Shown piece by piece: positions 49,157 to 59,594 of a stretch of DNA of 64,000 nucleotides; within the stretch, counting starts at the first letter, position 1, and every line of letters begins with the position of its first letter. A program made the position numbers and the translations under genes. Under the pieces are notes generated by a model. It ran no database searches. It was not told where the DNA came from and was given only the letters and a program-made list of their open reading frames with translations. This DNA comes from Nitrosopumilus zosterae (GTDB lineage Archaea > Thermoproteota > Nitrososphaeria > Nitrososphaerales > Nitrosopumilaceae). Location of the stretch: assembly GCF_025998175.1 (NCBI RefSeq), contig NZ_AP026695.1, positions 124,001 to 188,000 on the forward strand. Reading direction: 5' to 3'.

Positions 49157-50767
49157 ATGGCATCGATTCAACAAGGACCAAATGGACCTGTTCTAGTTCT
49201 AAAAGAAAGTGCACTACAACAGAAAGGTAAAGATGCACAACAAAACAATATTTCTGCAGCAAAATTAGTTGCAGAATTAGTAAAAAGTAGTCTTGGACCT
49301 CGTGGTCTAGATAAAATGTTAGTTGATTCCTTAGGTGATGTTACTATTACAAATGATGGTGCTACCATCCTCAAAGAGATTGATGTTCAACATCCAGCAG
49401 CAAAAATGATAGTTGAAATTTCTAAAACAGTAGACAATGAAGTAGGTGATGGTACAACTTCTTCAGTTGTATTTGCAGGTGCTTTGTTGGCAAGAGCAGA
49501 GGATCTTCTCAAAAAAGATGTTCATTCATCAACCATTGTTGATGGTTTTCAGGCAGCTGCAGACAAGACTCTTGAAATTTACTCTGCACTAGCAAAAAAA
49601 GTACTGCCTGATGATAAAGACTCTCTTAAGAAAATTGCTACAACCAGCATGCAATCAAAATTAATCTCTGAAGATAGTGGAATATTATCAAAAATCGTAG
49701 TTGACGCAATTCTTAGCATCGCTACAAAGAAAGGCGATGAATATTCAGTTGATCTTGAAAACATTAAAGTTGAAAAGAAGTCTGGCGGTTCAATTCAGGA
49801 TACACAAGTTATACAAGGAATTGTTTTGGATAAAGAAATTGTTCATAGTGGAATGCCAACAAAAATCGAGAATGCCCATATTGCATTAATTAATTCTGCA
49901 TTAGAAATTGAAAAAACTGAAATGAGTTCTGAGATTAGAATTACAGACCCCACTCAAATGCAGATGTTCTTAGAAGAAGAAAATAGAATGATAAAATCCA
50001 TGGTAGATAAATTGCATGATATTGGAGCGAACGTTTTGATTTGTCAAAAAGGCATTGATGATATTGCTCAACACTATCTTGCAAAATATGGGATCATGGC
50101 AGTTCGTCGCGTAAAAGAAAGTGATATGATTAAACTTTCAAAAGCTACAGGTGGAAGAGTAATTAGTAATCTTGATGATCTTTCAGAAAATGATTTAGGT
50201 TCCGCAAAATTGGCCCATCAAAAAAAGGTGGAATCTGACAAATGGGTTTTCATTGAGGGTTGTAAACACCCACAATCTGTTACAATGCTAATTCGGGGAG
50301 GTTCTCAAAGAGTAATTGATGAAGTTGATCGTTCTATTCATGATGCATTAATGGTCGTAAAAGATGTAATTCAAAAGCCTGAAATTGTTGCAGGTGGTGG
50401 TGCACCTGAAGCATATGCAGCATCATTGCTAAAAGACTGGGCTGATAATTTTGATGGCAAAGAACAACTAGCTATCAAGAAATACGCAGAGGCTCTAGAA
50501 GTAATACCATTGACAATTGCTGAAAATGCAGGAATGGATCCAATTGATACTATGGCAAATCTACGAGCCAAACAAAATCAAGGTCGTAAATGGACTGGAA
50601 TCGATGCTAGAAATACTCAGATTGCTGATATGATGGCAATTAATGTTATAGAACCCATTGCAGTCAAAGAGCAAATAATCAAATCTGCTACAGAAGCTGC
50701 TTGCATGATTCTTAGAATTGATGATGTTATTGCTACATCTGGCGCCCCCGGTGGCGGAATGCATTAA
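49157..50767 (+). CDS. ths: Thermosome (group II chaperonin) subunit
   Basis: 536 aa. Archaeal CCT-like chaperonin: [29 protein letters not shown] and [10 protein letters not shown] (ATPase), [24 protein letters not shown]. The short C-terminus ends GAPGGGMH. Forms double-ring complexes that fold proteins with ATP. TATA-like GTTAAAAA is centred near 49123. Confidence 0.97.
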   Translation: MASIQQGPNGPVLVLKESALQQKGKDAQQNNISAAKLVAELVKSSLGPRGLDKMLVDSLGDVTITNDGATILKEIDVQHPAAKMIVEISKTVDNEVGDGTTSSVVFAGALLARAEDLLKKDVHSSTIVDGFQAAADKTLEIYSALAKKVLPDDKDSLKKIATTSMQSKLISEDSGILSKIVVDAILSIATKKGDEYSVDLENIKVEKKSGGSIQDTQVIQGIVLDKEIVHSGMPTKIENAHIALINSALEIEKTEMSSEIRITDPTQMQMFLEEENRMIKSMVDKLHDIGANVLICQKGIDDIAQHYLAKYGIMAVRRVKESDMIKLSKATGGRVISNLDDLSENDLGSAKLAHQKKVESDKWVFIEGCKHPQSVTMLIRGGSQRVIDEVDRSIHDALMVVKDVIQKPEIVAGGGAPEAYAASLLKDWADNFDGKEQLAIKKYAEALEVIPLTIAENAGMDPIDTMANLRAKQNQGRKWTGIDARNTQIADMMAINVIEPIAVKEQIIKSATEAACMILRIDDVIATSGAPGGGMH

Positions 50768-50816
50768 ATCTGTAATTTAGTTAAAACTAAAAACTTCAAA
50801 TTTTCTAAAGTTACTA

Positions 50817-51683
50817 TTGTATAAAATTGGCATAGATTTAGGCGGTACCAAAACCGAAGTAATTTTACTTGATGAAAATCTTCGTGCTTTAGAAAGAAAA
50901 AGAATCCCAACACCACAAAATGATTATGAAGAAATAATCAATAACATTTCCTCTTTGGTTTTGGAAGTATCAGAAAATATTTCTGATTTTTCTATTGGTG
51001 TTTGTACACCTGGTGCCATTTCTAAACAAACTGGATTAATAAAAAACAGCAATACTCAATGCTTGATTGGGAACTCTCTAAAACAAGATCTAGAAAAAAA
51101 ACTTGGGAAAAAAATTTCTATTGAAAACGATGCTAATTGTTTCACTATGGCAGAAGCTAAAATGGGTGCTGCTATGGATTATGGTTTAGTTTTTGGAGTA
51201 ATCATGGGTACTGGTATTGGAGGCGGTATTGTGATTGATGGAAATCTTCATTCTGGTAGAACCAACATCGCTGGAGAATGGGGACATCATATTTTACATC
51301 GTAATGGAAATTCCTGTTATTGCGGAAAAGCTGGGTGTGTTGAAACTTACATCAGCGGCCCGTCATTAGAAAAACAATGGAAAAAACAAACTGGCAAATC
51401 TATGTCTCTTCCTGAAATTCTTTCTAATATTGACAATAAGGTTGGCCAGAAATGGAAAGATGAATTTCTTGAAAATTTTGGTTACGGCCTTGCTAATGTA
51501 ATTGACATTTTAGATCCTGACGCAATTGTTTTAGGTGGTGGTTTGTCAAATATTGATTTTCTATACACTGAAGGAAAGAAATTAGTTTATGATAAAGTAT
51601 TTTCAGATCTAGTTGATACTCCAATTTTGAAAAACAAATTAGGTGATTCTGCTGGTGTGTATGGTGCAGCGCTATTAACTTAG
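50817..51683 (+). CDS. ROK-family sugar kinase
   Basis: 288 aa from TTG 50817. ATP-binding IGIDLGGTKTEVILLD (residues 4-19), ENDANCF (catalytic Asp), GTGIGGGIVIDG, and the ROK zinc motif GEWGHHILHRNGNSCYCGKAGCVETYISG (His plus three Cys). Probably phosphorylates glucose, fructose or an amino sugar. It converges on the DUF2024 gene with 4 nt overlap. Confidence 0.93.
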   Translation: MYKIGIDLGGTKTEVILLDENLRALERKRIPTPQNDYEEIINNISSLVLEVSENISDFSIGVCTPGAISKQTGLIKNSNTQCLIGNSLKQDLEKKLGKKISIENDANCFTMAEAKMGAAMDYGLVFGVIMGTGIGGGIVIDGNLHSGRTNIAGEWGHHILHRNGNSCYCGKAGCVETYISGPSLEKQWKKQTGKSMSLPEILSNIDNKVGQKWKDEFLENFGYGLANVIDILDPDAIVLGGGLSNIDFLYTEGKKLVYDKVFSDLVDTPILKNKLGDSAGVYGAALLT

Positions 51684-51943
51684 TTTTCAGGACACCCATC
51701 TATTCTTTGAATAAAATATCCATTTGTCATTATCTCAATTTCCATATCTTCTGGAACTGATTGCGTATGGCAAAATCTACATTCCTCTGTGCTTACTTTT
51801 GCTGTTTCTTCCCCAATTCCTTTTAGCCATTCTTCTGCAAAAGAAATCGCTTTTTCTATATCGCTTTCATCAGTAACTACATCAAAATGCATTGTATGAC
51901 CATCTTTTGCCTTAACATATGTGTCAAAAACATGAAAATCCAT
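51680..51943 (-). CDS. DUF2024-family protein
   Basis: 87 aa. MDFHVFDTYVKAKDGHTMHFDVVTDESD matches the DUF2024 start, and CRFCHTQSVP with the C-terminal NGYFIQRIDGCPE gives a Cys-rich half (possible metal site). Function unknown. 2 nt downstream of the 51946 gene on the same strand. Confidence 0.8.
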   Translation of the reverse strand: MDFHVFDTYVKAKDGHTMHFDVVTDESDIEKAISFAEEWLKGIGEETAKVSTEECRFCHTQSVPEDMEIEIMTNGYFIQRIDGCPEN

Positions 51944-51945
51944 GT

Positions 51946-52311
51946 TTATCCCAAATTTTTGGAATATTTATTTTTAATTTCCAGAATTTTATCTACAGTT
52001 TTGTTTACATCTACATCTAATTCTGTACTAATCAAAATTAATCCTGCACCACCAATAGGAATTGTAATACGATAAATTTTCTCATACTTTGCTAATGCAA
52101 AAATTGGTTTGCCGATTTTATCTGATGTTTTTTTACGTGTAGACCAGCGATAAACTGCCTGAGATAAAGACATCTCAGTTTCTTCTCTTGTTAAATGACT
52201 TTTTAATCCCTGTCTCATTTTATCATAAAGTTCACCGTAATCATAAATCCCAACATATCTGATTTTTTTATCACATTCTAAAACTTCATCACAAATTTTT
52301 TCATATTCCAA
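51946..52311 (-). CDS. Conserved thaumarchaeal hypothetical protein (sensor-like alpha/beta)
   Basis: 121 aa. CDEVLECDKKIRYVGIYDYGELYDKMRQG and YRITIPIGGAGLILISTELDVD suggest a roadblock- or PAS-like alpha/beta sensor fold. No catalytic residues are evident. Widely distributed in ammonia-oxidising archaea as far as I recall, function unknown. Lies in a minus-strand run after guaA. Confidence 0.65.
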   Translation of the reverse strand: MEYEKICDEVLECDKKIRYVGIYDYGELYDKMRQGLKSHLTREETEMSLSQAVYRWSTRKKTSDKIGKPIFALAKYEKIYRITIPIGGAGLILISTELDVDVNKTVDKILEIKNKYSKNLG

Positions 52312-52319
52312 AACTATCC

Positions 52320-53843
52320 CTACTGTGGCTCAATCGTTGCAGGCGGTTTACTTGAAATTGTGTATGTTACCCATGTGACATCTTCAATCTCATTTGTTAT
52401 TCTATTACTCATCTTCTCTAAAAGTCCATGTGGAAGTCGAGTCCAATCTGCCGTCATTGCATCTATTGAATCTACGACTCTAATCATTACAATATTTCCA
52501 TATCTTCGTTCATCACCAACTACGCCTACTGCTCTATCATCACCTACAGCTGCATAAGCTTGCCATACTTTATCATACAAATTAGCTTCTAGTAATTCAT
52601 CTTCAACAATTCTACTAGCCACTTTTGCAATCGTTAGTTTAGTTGGGGTTACCTCTCCGATTATTCTGACAGCTAGTCCTGGACCGGGAAATGGATGTCT
52701 CATGAAAAGCTTTTCTGGAACTTGAAGAATTTTTGCTATTTTTCTTACCTCATCTTTATACAGTTCCCTTAATGGTTCTAAAATTTCTAAATTAAGCCAA
52801 TCTGGCAGTCCTCCTACATTGTGGTGAGATTTTATCACAGCTGCAGGACCTTTGGAGACTCCACTCTCAATCACATCTGGGTATAGTGTTCCTTGAGCCA
52901 GCCATTTGAAGGGACCATTTTTTTCTGCAAACTCTGTAAAAACATGAATGAATTCCTCACCCACAATCATTCTTTTCTTTTCAGGATCTTCTACACCTTT
53001 GAGTTTCCCAAGAAATTGATCAGCAGCATCAATTGAAGTAAAATTCACTTTGAAATTATCTTTAAACATCGCCTCAATTTCTTTTTCTTCATTTAATCGT
53101 AAGAGGCCATTATTTACAAAAACACACTTTAGTCTATCCCCGATTGCTTTGTGAATTAGTAGTGCCACTACTGTGGAATCTATCCCACCACTAACTCCAC
53201 AAAGTACATTTCCTTCAATTTTAGAAATTTTCTCTACTGCAGAATCAATAAATCCCTCCATAGTCCAATCTTGATTTGCACCACAAACTTTCAAAACAAA
53301 ATTCTTGAGAATTTCTGTACCTTGTTCTGTATGTACTACTTCTGGATGAAATTGAATTCCATAAATTGATTTGTTTTCTGATGCAATTGCCGCAGCTTTT
53401 GCACCTTCTGTATGTCCAATAACTTGAAATCCAGGTGGAATTTGCTCAGCTTCATCACCGTGACTCATCCATGCTCTAACTGATTCTCCAATCCCATTTA
53501 GAAGATCTTTGTCATTATCAATTGTAAGCAAAGATGAACCATATTCTTTGTTTGCTCTTTTTACTTTGCCGCCGTACTTGTTAACAATTAATTGATGTCC
53601 GTAACAAATTCCGAGTAACGGTAAATTCATTTCAAATATTTTATTTTCAGGAACTGGGGCATCTGAATTATAAACGCTTGATGGTCCTCCAGAAAAAATT
53701 ATTCCTTTTGGATTAAGTTTCTGTAATTCCTCAAAACTAATATCATAAGGTACAAGTTCTGCATAAACTGAAAATTCTCTTATTCTTCTGCAAATCAAAT
53801 GGCTATACTGTGACCCGAAATCTAAAACTACTATTTTGTCCAT
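52320..53843 (-). CDS. guaA: GMP synthase (glutamine-hydrolysing)
   Basis: 507 aa from ATG 53843. A TTG at 53867 is also in frame but lies inside the upstream gene. The N-terminal GATase class I has Cys80 (LGICYGHQ) and FHPEVVHTEQG (His/Glu). The ATP-pyrophosphatase domain has GVSGGIDSTV (PP-loop), and the C-terminal dimerisation domain ends ISSKPPATIEPQ. It makes GMP from XMP, the product of guaB in this window. Confidence 0.97.
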   Translation of the reverse strand: MDKIVVLDFGSQYSHLICRRIREFSVYAELVPYDISFEELQKLNPKGIIFSGGPSSVYNSDAPVPENKIFEMNLPLLGICYGHQLIVNKYGGKVKRANKEYGSSLLTIDNDKDLLNGIGESVRAWMSHGDEAEQIPPGFQVIGHTEGAKAAAIASENKSIYGIQFHPEVVHTEQGTEILKNFVLKVCGANQDWTMEGFIDSAVEKISKIEGNVLCGVSGGIDSTVVALLIHKAIGDRLKCVFVNNGLLRLNEEKEIEAMFKDNFKVNFTSIDAADQFLGKLKGVEDPEKKRMIVGEEFIHVFTEFAEKNGPFKWLAQGTLYPDVIESGVSKGPAAVIKSHHNVGGLPDWLNLEILEPLRELYKDEVRKIAKILQVPEKLFMRHPFPGPGLAVRIIGEVTPTKLTIAKVASRIVEDELLEANLYDKVWQAYAAVGDDRAVGVVGDERRYGNIVMIRVVDSIDAMTADWTRLPHGLLEKMSNRITNEIEDVTWVTYTISSKPPATIEPQ

Positions 53844-53847
53844 GTTA

Positions 53848-54423
53848 TCACTTTTTGATATTTTCAAGCATTCTAGTTAATGACCACCCTGCTGTGTTAA
53901 TTAATTCGTTGACTCTTTCTTTTTGTCTGTAGTTTTTAATTATGATTTCTCTAATATCTGATCCATTTTTGTTAATTATGTAATCAATAATTGACTCTTT
54001 TTGGATTTTTCCGTTCTCCGCTTCTTGGAAATCTTTCTTTTTCATTTCCCCAATAATTCTGTCTAAGAAGAATGATTTGAAGGGTGGGGTGTCTGCATTT
54101 ATCATAATTTCATTGTCTAAAACTATGGATAATTGCTCTGGTGTAACATATGCATTAGCAATTATCTTGCCATCGTTTACTCTTTTAATTGGAATTGAAT
54201 TTTCCACTGGGTTTTCAATAATTTCTGGTTTGGAATGGGTTTCTGGCCCTTTTTTCATTTCTAATTGAGATGCTTTTGTAAAACTAGAATCTTTTAAGAA
54301 TAAATCTAAAACAGTGATGTTTTTTTCTAACATTTCAATGGATTCTTGATGTTTGTCTATTTGTTCTACCAAACTTTCTTTCATAGCGACAATTTCCTTT
54401 ACCTGCTCTTCAGAAAATTTCAT
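53848..54423 (-). CDS. Hypothetical coiled-coil protein upstream of guaA
   Basis: 191 aa. An N-terminal coiled coil (VKEIVAMKESLVEQIDKHQESIEMLEKNITVL) is followed by a basic, alpha/beta C-terminal part (IANAYVTPEQLSIVLDNEIMINADTPPFKSFFLDRIIG). Not a recognised family. 4 nt before the guaA ATG and probably cotranscribed with it; typical of a group-specific conserved gene. Confidence 0.65.
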   Translation of the reverse strand: MKFSEEQVKEIVAMKESLVEQIDKHQESIEMLEKNITVLDLFLKDSSFTKASQLEMKKGPETHSKPEIIENPVENSIPIKRVNDGKIIANAYVTPEQLSIVLDNEIMINADTPPFKSFFLDRIIGEMKKKDFQEAENGKIQKESIIDYIINKNGSDIREIIIKNYRQKERVNELINTAGWSLTRMLENIKK

Positions 54424-54458
54424 AATTTGGTTAATGTGGGATGGGTATTAAATGCATT

Positions 54459-55196
54459 CTAGGTAATTATAATATCCAGTTCTTTGTATGATATTTTTTG
54501 AAATCCCTTAATTGATTTTGACGTGGTAAATAATTCTGACTTTGTAATAGTTGATAACCATTCTAAAAGATTTTCCCCTTTTTTTAATTTCATTAATTTT
54601 GTTTCTCTATCTATTTTTTTTGTCTTTGAAAATTTACCAATTTTTTTTCCAAAATCCATTCCAAACAAAATTATTTTTTTTGCCCCATAATGATTTGCAA
54701 GAAATACTCCTCTATCTCCATCAGTAAATCCACCAAAATTTTGTATTTTACTAAAAGGTTTTGATTGTGTTGTTCCAATACAATTTTTAAATTTTTTTGC
54801 TAATGCTAACTTTTCCATATTATCACCATGCGCATGAACAACAAAAATGGCTTGTGTTTTTGCAATTTTTTTTAATGTGTCTTCATCGCCATCCAAATCT
54901 GTAACTATGATGTTTGGCATGATTCCATTTTTTACAAGTGATTCAAGTGAACTATCTGCAGCAATTTTAATTGATTTTCTGTATCTTTTTAATACTGGGA
55001 TGGCCGTTAATAACGAAGGGCCTGAACCAATAACAAAAACTGTTTTTCCTTCAATTAGGCGGATAATTTTCTGATTTGCGTTTGATTCTTTTAAAATTGA
55101 GTTTAACAGAATAGCTGACTCTTTATCCTTTTTTTCACTATAATTGAATTCTTTTAAAATATCTGCATATCTCTTTTTCCAACCTAATTTCATCAT
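54459..55196 (-). CDS. mptE: 6-hydroxymethylpterin diphosphokinase MptE-like protein
   Basis: 245 aa from ATG 55196. DUF115 family: KTVFVIGSGPSLL, IKIAADSSLESLVKNGIMPNIIVTDLDGD and FTDGDRGVFLANHYGAKKIILFGMDFG are typical. MptE activates hydroxymethyl-dihydropterin in archaeal pterin (folate/methanopterin) synthesis. Its start abuts the divergent folP ATG. TATA-like GGTTTATCAAA (minus strand, around 55227-55217) is 24-26 nt upstream. Confidence 0.85.
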   Translation of the reverse strand: MMKLGWKKRYADILKEFNYSEKKDKESAILLNSILKESNANQKIIRLIEGKTVFVIGSGPSLLTAIPVLKRYRKSIKIAADSSLESLVKNGIMPNIIVTDLDGDEDTLKKIAKTQAIFVVHAHGDNMEKLALAKKFKNCIGTTQSKPFSKIQNFGGFTDGDRGVFLANHYGAKKIILFGMDFGKKIGKFSKTKKIDRETKLMKLKKGENLLEWLSTITKSELFTTSKSIKGFQKISYKELDIIIT

Positions 55197-56096
55197 ATGA
55201 CTCAAATTGCATTAGATTTGATAAACCATGTGGCAAAACTTGCAAATGTAGGCGTAGGTGGAAAAAATCCTGTTCGAATAATGGGAATTCTAAATACAAG
55301 TCCTGAATCATTTTACAAAAAATCCATCCATACAAGTACGATTAAAATAAAAAATTACATAAAAGAGATGGAAAATGCAGGTGCTGATTTTATCGATGTT
55401 GGCGGAATGTCCACTGCACCATATCTGCCTACTATGATTTCTGAGAAAACAGAATCAAAAAGAGTTCTTTCTGCAATTAAAATTATTCAAAATGTCTCCA
55501 ATCTACCAATCTCAGTTGATACATGTAGGGCCAAAGTTGCAAAAGATGCTTTGGAAAATGGTGTTGAAATAATCAATGACATTTCAGGATTAAAATATGA
55601 TGATGAAATGAAAAAAGTAGTATCAAAGTTTTCACCCTCTCTAATTTTATGTGCATATGACTCTAAAACTGTTTTAGGAAATCCCATCACTTCAACTAAA
55701 AAACTTCTTAGAGAAAGTTTGAAAATAGCCAAAAGTTCTCATATTTCCTCTGAAAAAATTGTATTGGATCCTGCTATTGGATTTTTTAGAAAAACAGGGC
55801 AAGGTCAATTTTTTACCAAAATTAAGTCAGATTGGGTAGAGCGAGATCTATCGATAATTCAAAATTTGAATTTGATAAAACAAAGTTTTCCAATTTTGAT
55901 CTCGGTTTCAAACAAATCTTTTCTGGGAAGAATTTTGGGAAAAGAAAATCCTGCTGATCGGTTATTTGGATCAATTGCAGCAGAGACAATCTCTGTTGTT
56001 AATGGGGTCGATGTTATCCGTACGCACAATGTACAGGCAACTAAAGATGCAATAACTGTTGCATCTAATCTGTCAAAACAACACAAAGGCTTATAA
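55197..56096 (+). CDS. folP: Dihydropteroate synthase-like protein
   Basis: 299 aa. TIM barrel with GILNTSPESFYKKS (residues 28-41), DVGGMSTAP, ISVDTCRAKVA, INDISGL and DPAIGFFRKTGQGQFFTKI. It joins pterin diphosphate with p-aminobenzoate (or arylamine). Divergent and directly adjacent to mptE, the preceding pathway enzyme. Archaeal-type sequence, so the arylamine partner is not certain. Confidence 0.9.
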   Translation: MTQIALDLINHVAKLANVGVGGKNPVRIMGILNTSPESFYKKSIHTSTIKIKNYIKEMENAGADFIDVGGMSTAPYLPTMISEKTESKRVLSAIKIIQNVSNLPISVDTCRAKVAKDALENGVEIINDISGLKYDDEMKKVVSKFSPSLILCAYDSKTVLGNPITSTKKLLRESLKIAKSSHISSEKIVLDPAIGFFRKTGQGQFFTKIKSDWVERDLSIIQNLNLIKQSFPILISVSNKSFLGRILGKENPADRLFGSIAAETISVVNGVDVIRTHNVQATKDAITVASNLSKQHKGL

Positions 56097-56126
56097 TCAA
56101 TATTTAACTTTCTTAACAAGGTTTCA

Positions 56127-57557
56127 TTGGAATTTAAAGAAGGATTAACTTTTGACGATGTTCTTCTTGTACCCAAATATTCAGATATTACAAGCAGAAG
56201 TCAGACCGATCTAACAACAAAATTATCTCGAAATATATCAATTAACATTCCTTTTGTAAGTGCAAATATGGATACTGTTACAGAATCCTCCATGGCTGTA
56301 GCAATGGCTCGTGCTGGCGGTATTGGAATAATTCACAGATTTTTGACCATAGAAGAACAAGCACACGAGGTTCTCAAAGTAAAACGTTCAGGAAGCATAA
56401 TGATAGAAAATCCATATTCTATTACTTCAAACAAGTCTGTTCAAGATGCTATAGATTATGCAAATGATATGGAAATATCTGGTCTTTTAGTGGTTGATTC
56501 AAATTCCAAATTAATAGGAATAATAACGGAGAGAGATTTACTTTTTGCTGATCCAAAACTTCGCATTGAAGATGTTATGACAAAAGATGTCATTACTGCA
56601 AAATTTGGGGTTTCTCTTGATGAGTCTAAAGAAATCTTGCATAAACATAGAATTGAAAAATTACCAATAGTTGATGATTCTGGAATGATCAAGGGATTGA
56701 TAACAAGTAAAGATATTACAAACAATGCTGATTTTCCAAATGCGTCAAAAGATAAGAAAGGACGCCCACTCGTTGGTGCTGCAGTTGGTGTAAAAGGTGA
56801 CTTTTTAGAAAGAAGTGAATCTCTTTTAGAAGCAGGTGCAGATGTACTTGTTGTTGATATTGCACATGGTCATAGTGAAAATGCCCTGAGTACAATTCGT
56901 AATATCAAAAAAGCATTTCCTGACTGTGAACTGATTGCAGGAAACATTGCAACTGCTCAAGGTGCTGAGGATTTGATTAAAGCAGGTGTTGATGCAGTTA
57001 AGGTTGGTGTTGGATCTGGATCAATTTGTATTACTAGAGTAATTACTGGTTCTGGCGTTCCACAATTAACAGCAGTGATGGATTGTGCAAAAATTGGCAA
57101 GGATTATGGCATTCCTATAATTTCTGATGGTGGGACTCGAACTTCTGGTGATGCGACAAAAGCATTAGCTTCTGGAGCATCGTCTGTAATGGTAGGCAGT
57201 ATGCTTGGCGGAACTGATGAATCGCCTGGTACAGTTTTGACTAAAAATGGAAAACGCTTCAAAGTTTATCGTGGAATGGCTTCTTTAGCTGCTTCAATTG
57301 GTAGAAAATCCAAAGAAACAGGTTCAATTTCCCTTGATGATGATCTTAATGATTATGTTGCAGAAGGGGTTGAAGCAATGGTTCCTTACAAAGGAACTGT
57401 TACTGATATTCTCAAGCAACTAACTGGTGGGGTACGCTCTGGATTGAGTTATTGTGGTGCTCATACAATTACACAAATGCAAGAAAATGCAGAATTTATC
57501 AAAATGTCAAGAGCCGGATTTGCAGAAAGTCAGCCTCATGATGTTTCTTTGATGTAA
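56127..57557 (+). CDS. guaB: Inosine-5'-monophosphate dehydrogenase
   Basis: 476 aa from TTG 56127. Oxidises IMP to XMP. (beta/alpha)8 barrel interrupted by a CBS pair (about residues 90-205); [19 protein letters not shown] with catalytic Cys301, [10 protein letters not shown] and the YRGMASLAA flap. TATA-like AATATTTAAC is centred near 56103. Acts before guaA (53 kb). Confidence 0.97.
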   Translation: MEFKEGLTFDDVLLVPKYSDITSRSQTDLTTKLSRNISINIPFVSANMDTVTESSMAVAMARAGGIGIIHRFLTIEEQAHEVLKVKRSGSIMIENPYSITSNKSVQDAIDYANDMEISGLLVVDSNSKLIGIITERDLLFADPKLRIEDVMTKDVITAKFGVSLDESKEILHKHRIEKLPIVDDSGMIKGLITSKDITNNADFPNASKDKKGRPLVGAAVGVKGDFLERSESLLEAGADVLVVDIAHGHSENALSTIRNIKKAFPDCELIAGNIATAQGAEDLIKAGVDAVKVGVGSGSICITRVITGSGVPQLTAVMDCAKIGKDYGIPIISDGGTRTSGDATKALASGASSVMVGSMLGGTDESPGTVLTKNGKRFKVYRGMASLAASIGRKSKETGSISLDDDLNDYVAEGVEAMVPYKGTVTDILKQLTGGVRSGLSYCGAHTITQMQENAEFIKMSRAGFAESQPHDVSLM

Positions 57558-57618
57558 CTCCTGTTCCATGAATTTTGTGTAACAATTATGAACTTGAGGA
57601 TTTTCACCTATAGTCTTC

Positions 57619-58155
57619 ATGAAAAGCAATAATCAGTACAAAACGGGAATAGCTAATTTTTTAAGCAGTATCCTAAACAATTCAAACATGTTGTCCAAAA
57701 GAACTATCATTGGTTTGGTAATTGGAAGTGTAATTATCGCTATTGGTGGATATTCTCTGATTTTACATATTGGAACAATCACAATTAATGAAAATTATGT
57801 TGTAGCAGTAGGCGATTCTACATTTTATACCATACCTGCACCTGCGCATACACAACAAACTATGACGATTACTGGTGATTCTTTTGATATGAAACTTGAA
57901 AGTCCTGGAGATGGATTACAGATTCCTAATACTTCATACAAAAAGGAAGTGAGTTTGAACTGGACTCATCTAATAGACGGTGAAACAAAAATCCATATTC
58001 AAAATACTGGTAATGCTGAATTGATAATTACTGGAGTTTTAGTTAGAACTTCTGATCCAATATGGTTCACTTTTGATCTTATGGTTATTACTTCTGGTAT
58101 GGTGATCATTGGATTTAGTATGGGTTTTACTCTAAGAAAACCTAAGGGATTTTAG
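57619..58155 (+). CDS. Hypothetical membrane protein
   Basis: 178 aa. Two membrane segments (TIIGLVIGSVIIAIGGYSLIL at about residues 28-48; FDLMVITSGMVIIGFSMGF at about 152-170) border a beta-rich extracellular region (LIDGETKIHIQNTGNAELIITGVLVRT). Unknown function; fits a small exported sandwich-domain protein. It overlaps the convergent pheA by 4 nt. Confidence 0.65.
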   Translation: MKSNNQYKTGIANFLSSILNNSNMLSKRTIIGLVIGSVIIAIGGYSLILHIGTITINENYVVAVGDSTFYTIPAPAHTQQTMTITGDSFDMKLESPGDGLQIPNTSYKKEVSLNWTHLIDGETKIHIQNTGNAELIITGVLVRTSDPIWFTFDLMVITSGMVIIGFSMGFTLRKPKGF

Positions 58156-58967
58156 CCAAGTTTTGCAGAAGGATACGAACCTAAAACTTTCATAAATAGT
58201 GTATCGTGTTTTATTTTTTCCAACATTTCTGAAATCTTTGAATCCTCTTTATGCCCTTCAAAATCCACATAGAAATTATATTCCCATGTGTTTGTTTTTG
58301 TTGGTCTTGATTCAATTTTTGTTAGATTTACATTATTTTTGTGAAAATTTTCTATAATCCGAAACAATGAGCCTGGCTCATGCTTTATTGAGAAAATTAT
58401 TGATGTTTTGTCATTACCAGTAATTGGACTGTTTGTTTTTGACAAGATTAAAAATCTGGTATAATTATTTAGGTTATTTGTAATGTTACTGGAAATTATT
58501 GGCATTTCATAAATTTCTGCTGCGTTCTTACTTGCAATGCTTGCACAATTTCTTTTGTTTAATTCTTTAACGATTTTTACACTTCCTGCAGTATCATATG
58601 ATGGAATTGTCTTCATACTGTGTTCTTCGATAAATTTTCTGCACTGTCCCAAAGCTTGTGGATGTGAGTAAACAGTATCCACCTCATCTAATCTGCCAAT
58701 TCCAATTAAACAATGTTGAATTCTATGATAGACTTCTCCTATTGCATTTAGATCTGTAGAATACAATAAATCATAGCTTTCGCCAACGCTTCCTTCCAAT
58801 GAATTCTCTACAGGTAAAATTGCATATTCTGTTTTATCTGATGATGTATTTTCTAATACTTCGGCAAATGTGGCAAACGAAACAGTATCTATTTCATTAT
58901 TAAAAAATATTAGTGCCGCTGCTTCACTGTACGCACCTCGTTCACCTTGGAACGAAACATTTGTCAT
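58152..58967 (-). CDS. pheA: Prephenate dehydratase
   Basis: 271 aa. VSFQGERGAYSEAAAL, AILPVENSLEGSVGESYDLL, SHPQALGQCRKFI and YTRFLILS define the catalytic domain; the C-terminal ACT domain (FSIKHEPGSLFRIIENFHKNNVNLTKIESRPTKTNTWEYNFYVDF) gives phenylalanine feedback control. Monofunctional, without chorismate mutase. It starts 3 nt after the csl4 stop. Confidence 0.95.
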   Translation of the reverse strand: MTNVSFQGERGAYSEAAALIFFNNEIDTVSFATFAEVLENTSSDKTEYAILPVENSLEGSVGESYDLLYSTDLNAIGEVYHRIQHCLIGIGRLDEVDTVYSHPQALGQCRKFIEEHSMKTIPSYDTAGSVKIVKELNKRNCASIASKNAAEIYEMPIISSNITNNLNNYTRFLILSKTNSPITGNDKTSIIFSIKHEPGSLFRIIENFHKNNVNLTKIESRPTKTNTWEYNFYVDFEGHKEDSKISEMLEKIKHDTLFMKVLGSYPSAKLG

Positions 58968-58970
58968 TTT

Positions 58971-59522
58971 TTATTCTCTCAATTTTATAAAATCGCTATT
59001 GCCGAAATTGGAAGAAAGTTTTCTTTCATCAATCCATGCACATTCTGTACATTTGATGGCATCACGCATTGGAACAACTTTTCCACCACATTTTCTACAC
59101 TTTGTAAATAAAACCCCTAAATTTGGTTCACTAATTGTTGCATGAATTGTACCATTAAGATGATTTAGAATTTTTAATGCTACTATATCATTTACCAATG
59201 CAACATTTCTTATTCTTAAATTTCGTGTGGAACAAACACATTCTACTTTTGATGTAGTTGGTCTTCCATTAATGTAATCAATAGAAACCGCAATCATTGA
59301 TGACATTACTGCTGCGACTGTCCCAATAACTATGTCATCTACTTGAGGAATTGATAGAAGTTTTGGATGTTTAATACTGGCAATTCGTGTTGTCTTGTCA
59401 ATATCTTTTTCACCTATGGTTGCTGCTCTTACCATATCGCCATCATCAAAGGTGTTATTTCCAGCCTCATATTCTTCAATAGATGCTATTTTGTCTCCCG
59501 GAAATGTCGCATTTTCAGACAT
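58971..59522 (-). CDS. csl4: Exosome complex RNA-binding protein Csl4
   Basis: 183 aa. N-terminal FPGDKIASIEEYEAGNNTFDDGDMVRAATIG, an S1 domain (VDDIVIGTVAAVMSSMIAVSIDYING...), and a C-terminal zinc ribbon CRKCGGKVVPMRDAIKCTEC. Cap subunit of the archaeal RNA exosome. TATA-like CAATTATAATC (minus strand) is centred 26 nt upstream. Confidence 0.95.
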   Translation of the reverse strand: MSENATFPGDKIASIEEYEAGNNTFDDGDMVRAATIGEKDIDKTTRIASIKHPKLLSIPQVDDIVIGTVAAVMSSMIAVSIDYINGRPTTSKVECVCSTRNLRIRNVALVNDIVALKILNHLNGTIHATISEPNLGVLFTKCRKCGGKVVPMRDAIKCTECAWIDERKLSSNFGNSDFIKLRE

Positions 59523-59594
59523 GCAGGGATTTTTGTTTTTATGATTATAATTGTTTGTGGTTTGAGCCTCTGTATTTTTTGCAAGTTCTACTGA

